From Candidatus Pantoea bituminis (GTDB lineage: Bacteria > Pseudomonadota > Gammaproteobacteria > Enterobacterales > Enterobacteriaceae), in the NCBI RefSeq assembly GCF_018842675.1, contig NZ_JAGTWO010000003.1:21889-85888 (forward strand): 64,000 bases of DNA. Reading direction: 5' to 3'. Under the pieces are notes generated by a model. The model did not search any database and was not told the DNA's origin. It was given only the letters and a program-made list of their open reading frames with translations. Shown one piece after another: positions 63,772-64,000 of this stretch (position 1 is the first letter of the stretch; each line of letters starts with the position of its first letter). Made by a program: the position numbers and the translations under genes.

Positions 63772-64000
63772 TCATTTATTCAGCGCTCCAACAGACTGGC
63801 GAAGACTCTGCACGATTTCCCTGACGCGCTCTTTGCTGCACGTTTGAAGGTTTTCAGGGCGGGAAGGCTTAAAGGGGCGCAATTCAGGGCGTGATGTGTG
63901 GCTGTTGTTACCTGATACTTTTTGCATGTTTTCAGAGGAGTAAAGCTCCCCTGACGGGCCTTTTTGAGCACCGTTAACAACCAGCCAAGCGGGTTTTGCA
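63772..64000 (-). CDS. C-terminal part of an unknown protein (cut by window end)
   Basis: The minus strand has an open frame running in from the window edge to a TGA at 63772-63774, about 75 residues: AKPAWLVVNGAQKGPSGELY, then a Ser/Pro/Arg-rich linker and a helical end (VREIVQSLRQSVGALNK). In related elements a STY4528-type replication protein lies next to the PFL_4669 gene. This fragment is in that position, but I cannot confirm the family from the C terminus. Confidence 0.5.
   Translation of the reverse strand, partial: AKPAWLVVNGAQKGPSGELYSSENMQKVSGNNSHTSRPELRPFKPSRPENLQTCSKERVREIVQSLRQSVGALNK

Noticed and set aside
1..64000. CRISPR arrays, rRNA operons, complete insertion sequences
   Set aside because: No regularly spaced direct repeats, rRNA sequence or intact transposase was seen.

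Overview
The window looks like a large accessory replicon of an enterobacterium, most likely a conjugative plasmid of an Enterobacter/Klebsiella/Pantoea-type host. It has umuDC genes, a type Ib ParA partition locus with its own palindromic sites, enterobacterial-type stress genes (KGG protein, GlgP, AdhP, DUF1471, MarC, YiaV/YiaW), an arsenic/cadmium-lead/copper resistance island, and a 26-kb conjugation block of the type usually found in integrating conjugative elements (MPF-G; PFGI-1/SPI-7-like). No chromosomal housekeeping gene is present. No integrase, relaxase or replication initiator is recognisable inside the window.

Layout. 1-14052: the end of umuD and a umuC gene split by a 12.66-kb insert. 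The insert (221-12877) carries stress-related cargo: a KGG protein, a tRNA-like sequence, glucan phosphorylase, a MerR/MlrA-like regulator with a perfect FNR box, alcohol dehydrogenase, DUF1471 and DUF3313 proteins, MarC, and a YiaV/YiaW pair. 14064-15859: a ParA plus small RHH partner with five GTACA-centred near-palindromes. 16011-18400: a DUF2726 protein, a small unknown gene, and an AT-rich three-gene operon (DUF2971, zinc ribbon, membrane protein). 18527-36980: a metal-resistance island bounded by two different serine recombinases, each beside its own res-like repeats. It holds arsR-arsH, arsR-arsB-arsC, arsR-acr3-like, cadR/cadA, a four-helix copper store, and pcoABCDRS with a DUF305 protein. 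37083-64000: the conjugation block, almost wholly on the minus strand, ending in a gene cut by the window edge.

How it works together. The conjugation block has at least three long minus-strand operons. They start at 58054 (PilL-like to the PFL_4697 protein, including the TraD coupling factor), 51013 (RAQPRD protein to the VirB4 ATPase) and 42228 (PFL_4709 to TraG). Stem-loop terminators separate them. The heads of the last two share a 38-bp element (32/38 identical) at the same distance from the start codon, and the pilL head has the core of it. This suggests one regulator or promoter class drives the whole transfer apparatus. The metal genes detoxify by efflux (ArsB, Acr3-like, CadA), reduction or oxidation (ArsC, ArsH) and periplasmic copper handling (Pco). 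Each group has its own sensor next to a visible operator.

A caution on sequence quality. About 30 reading-frame breaks across unrelated genes can each be explained by one or two bases missing from a homopolymer. One in-frame amber codon lies exactly where a Dcm site (CCAGG) would be. This is the error signature of unpolished nanopore data, so most 'broken' genes here are probably intact in the organism. I annotate them across the break as CDS and say so. The umuC insertion is a real rearrangement.
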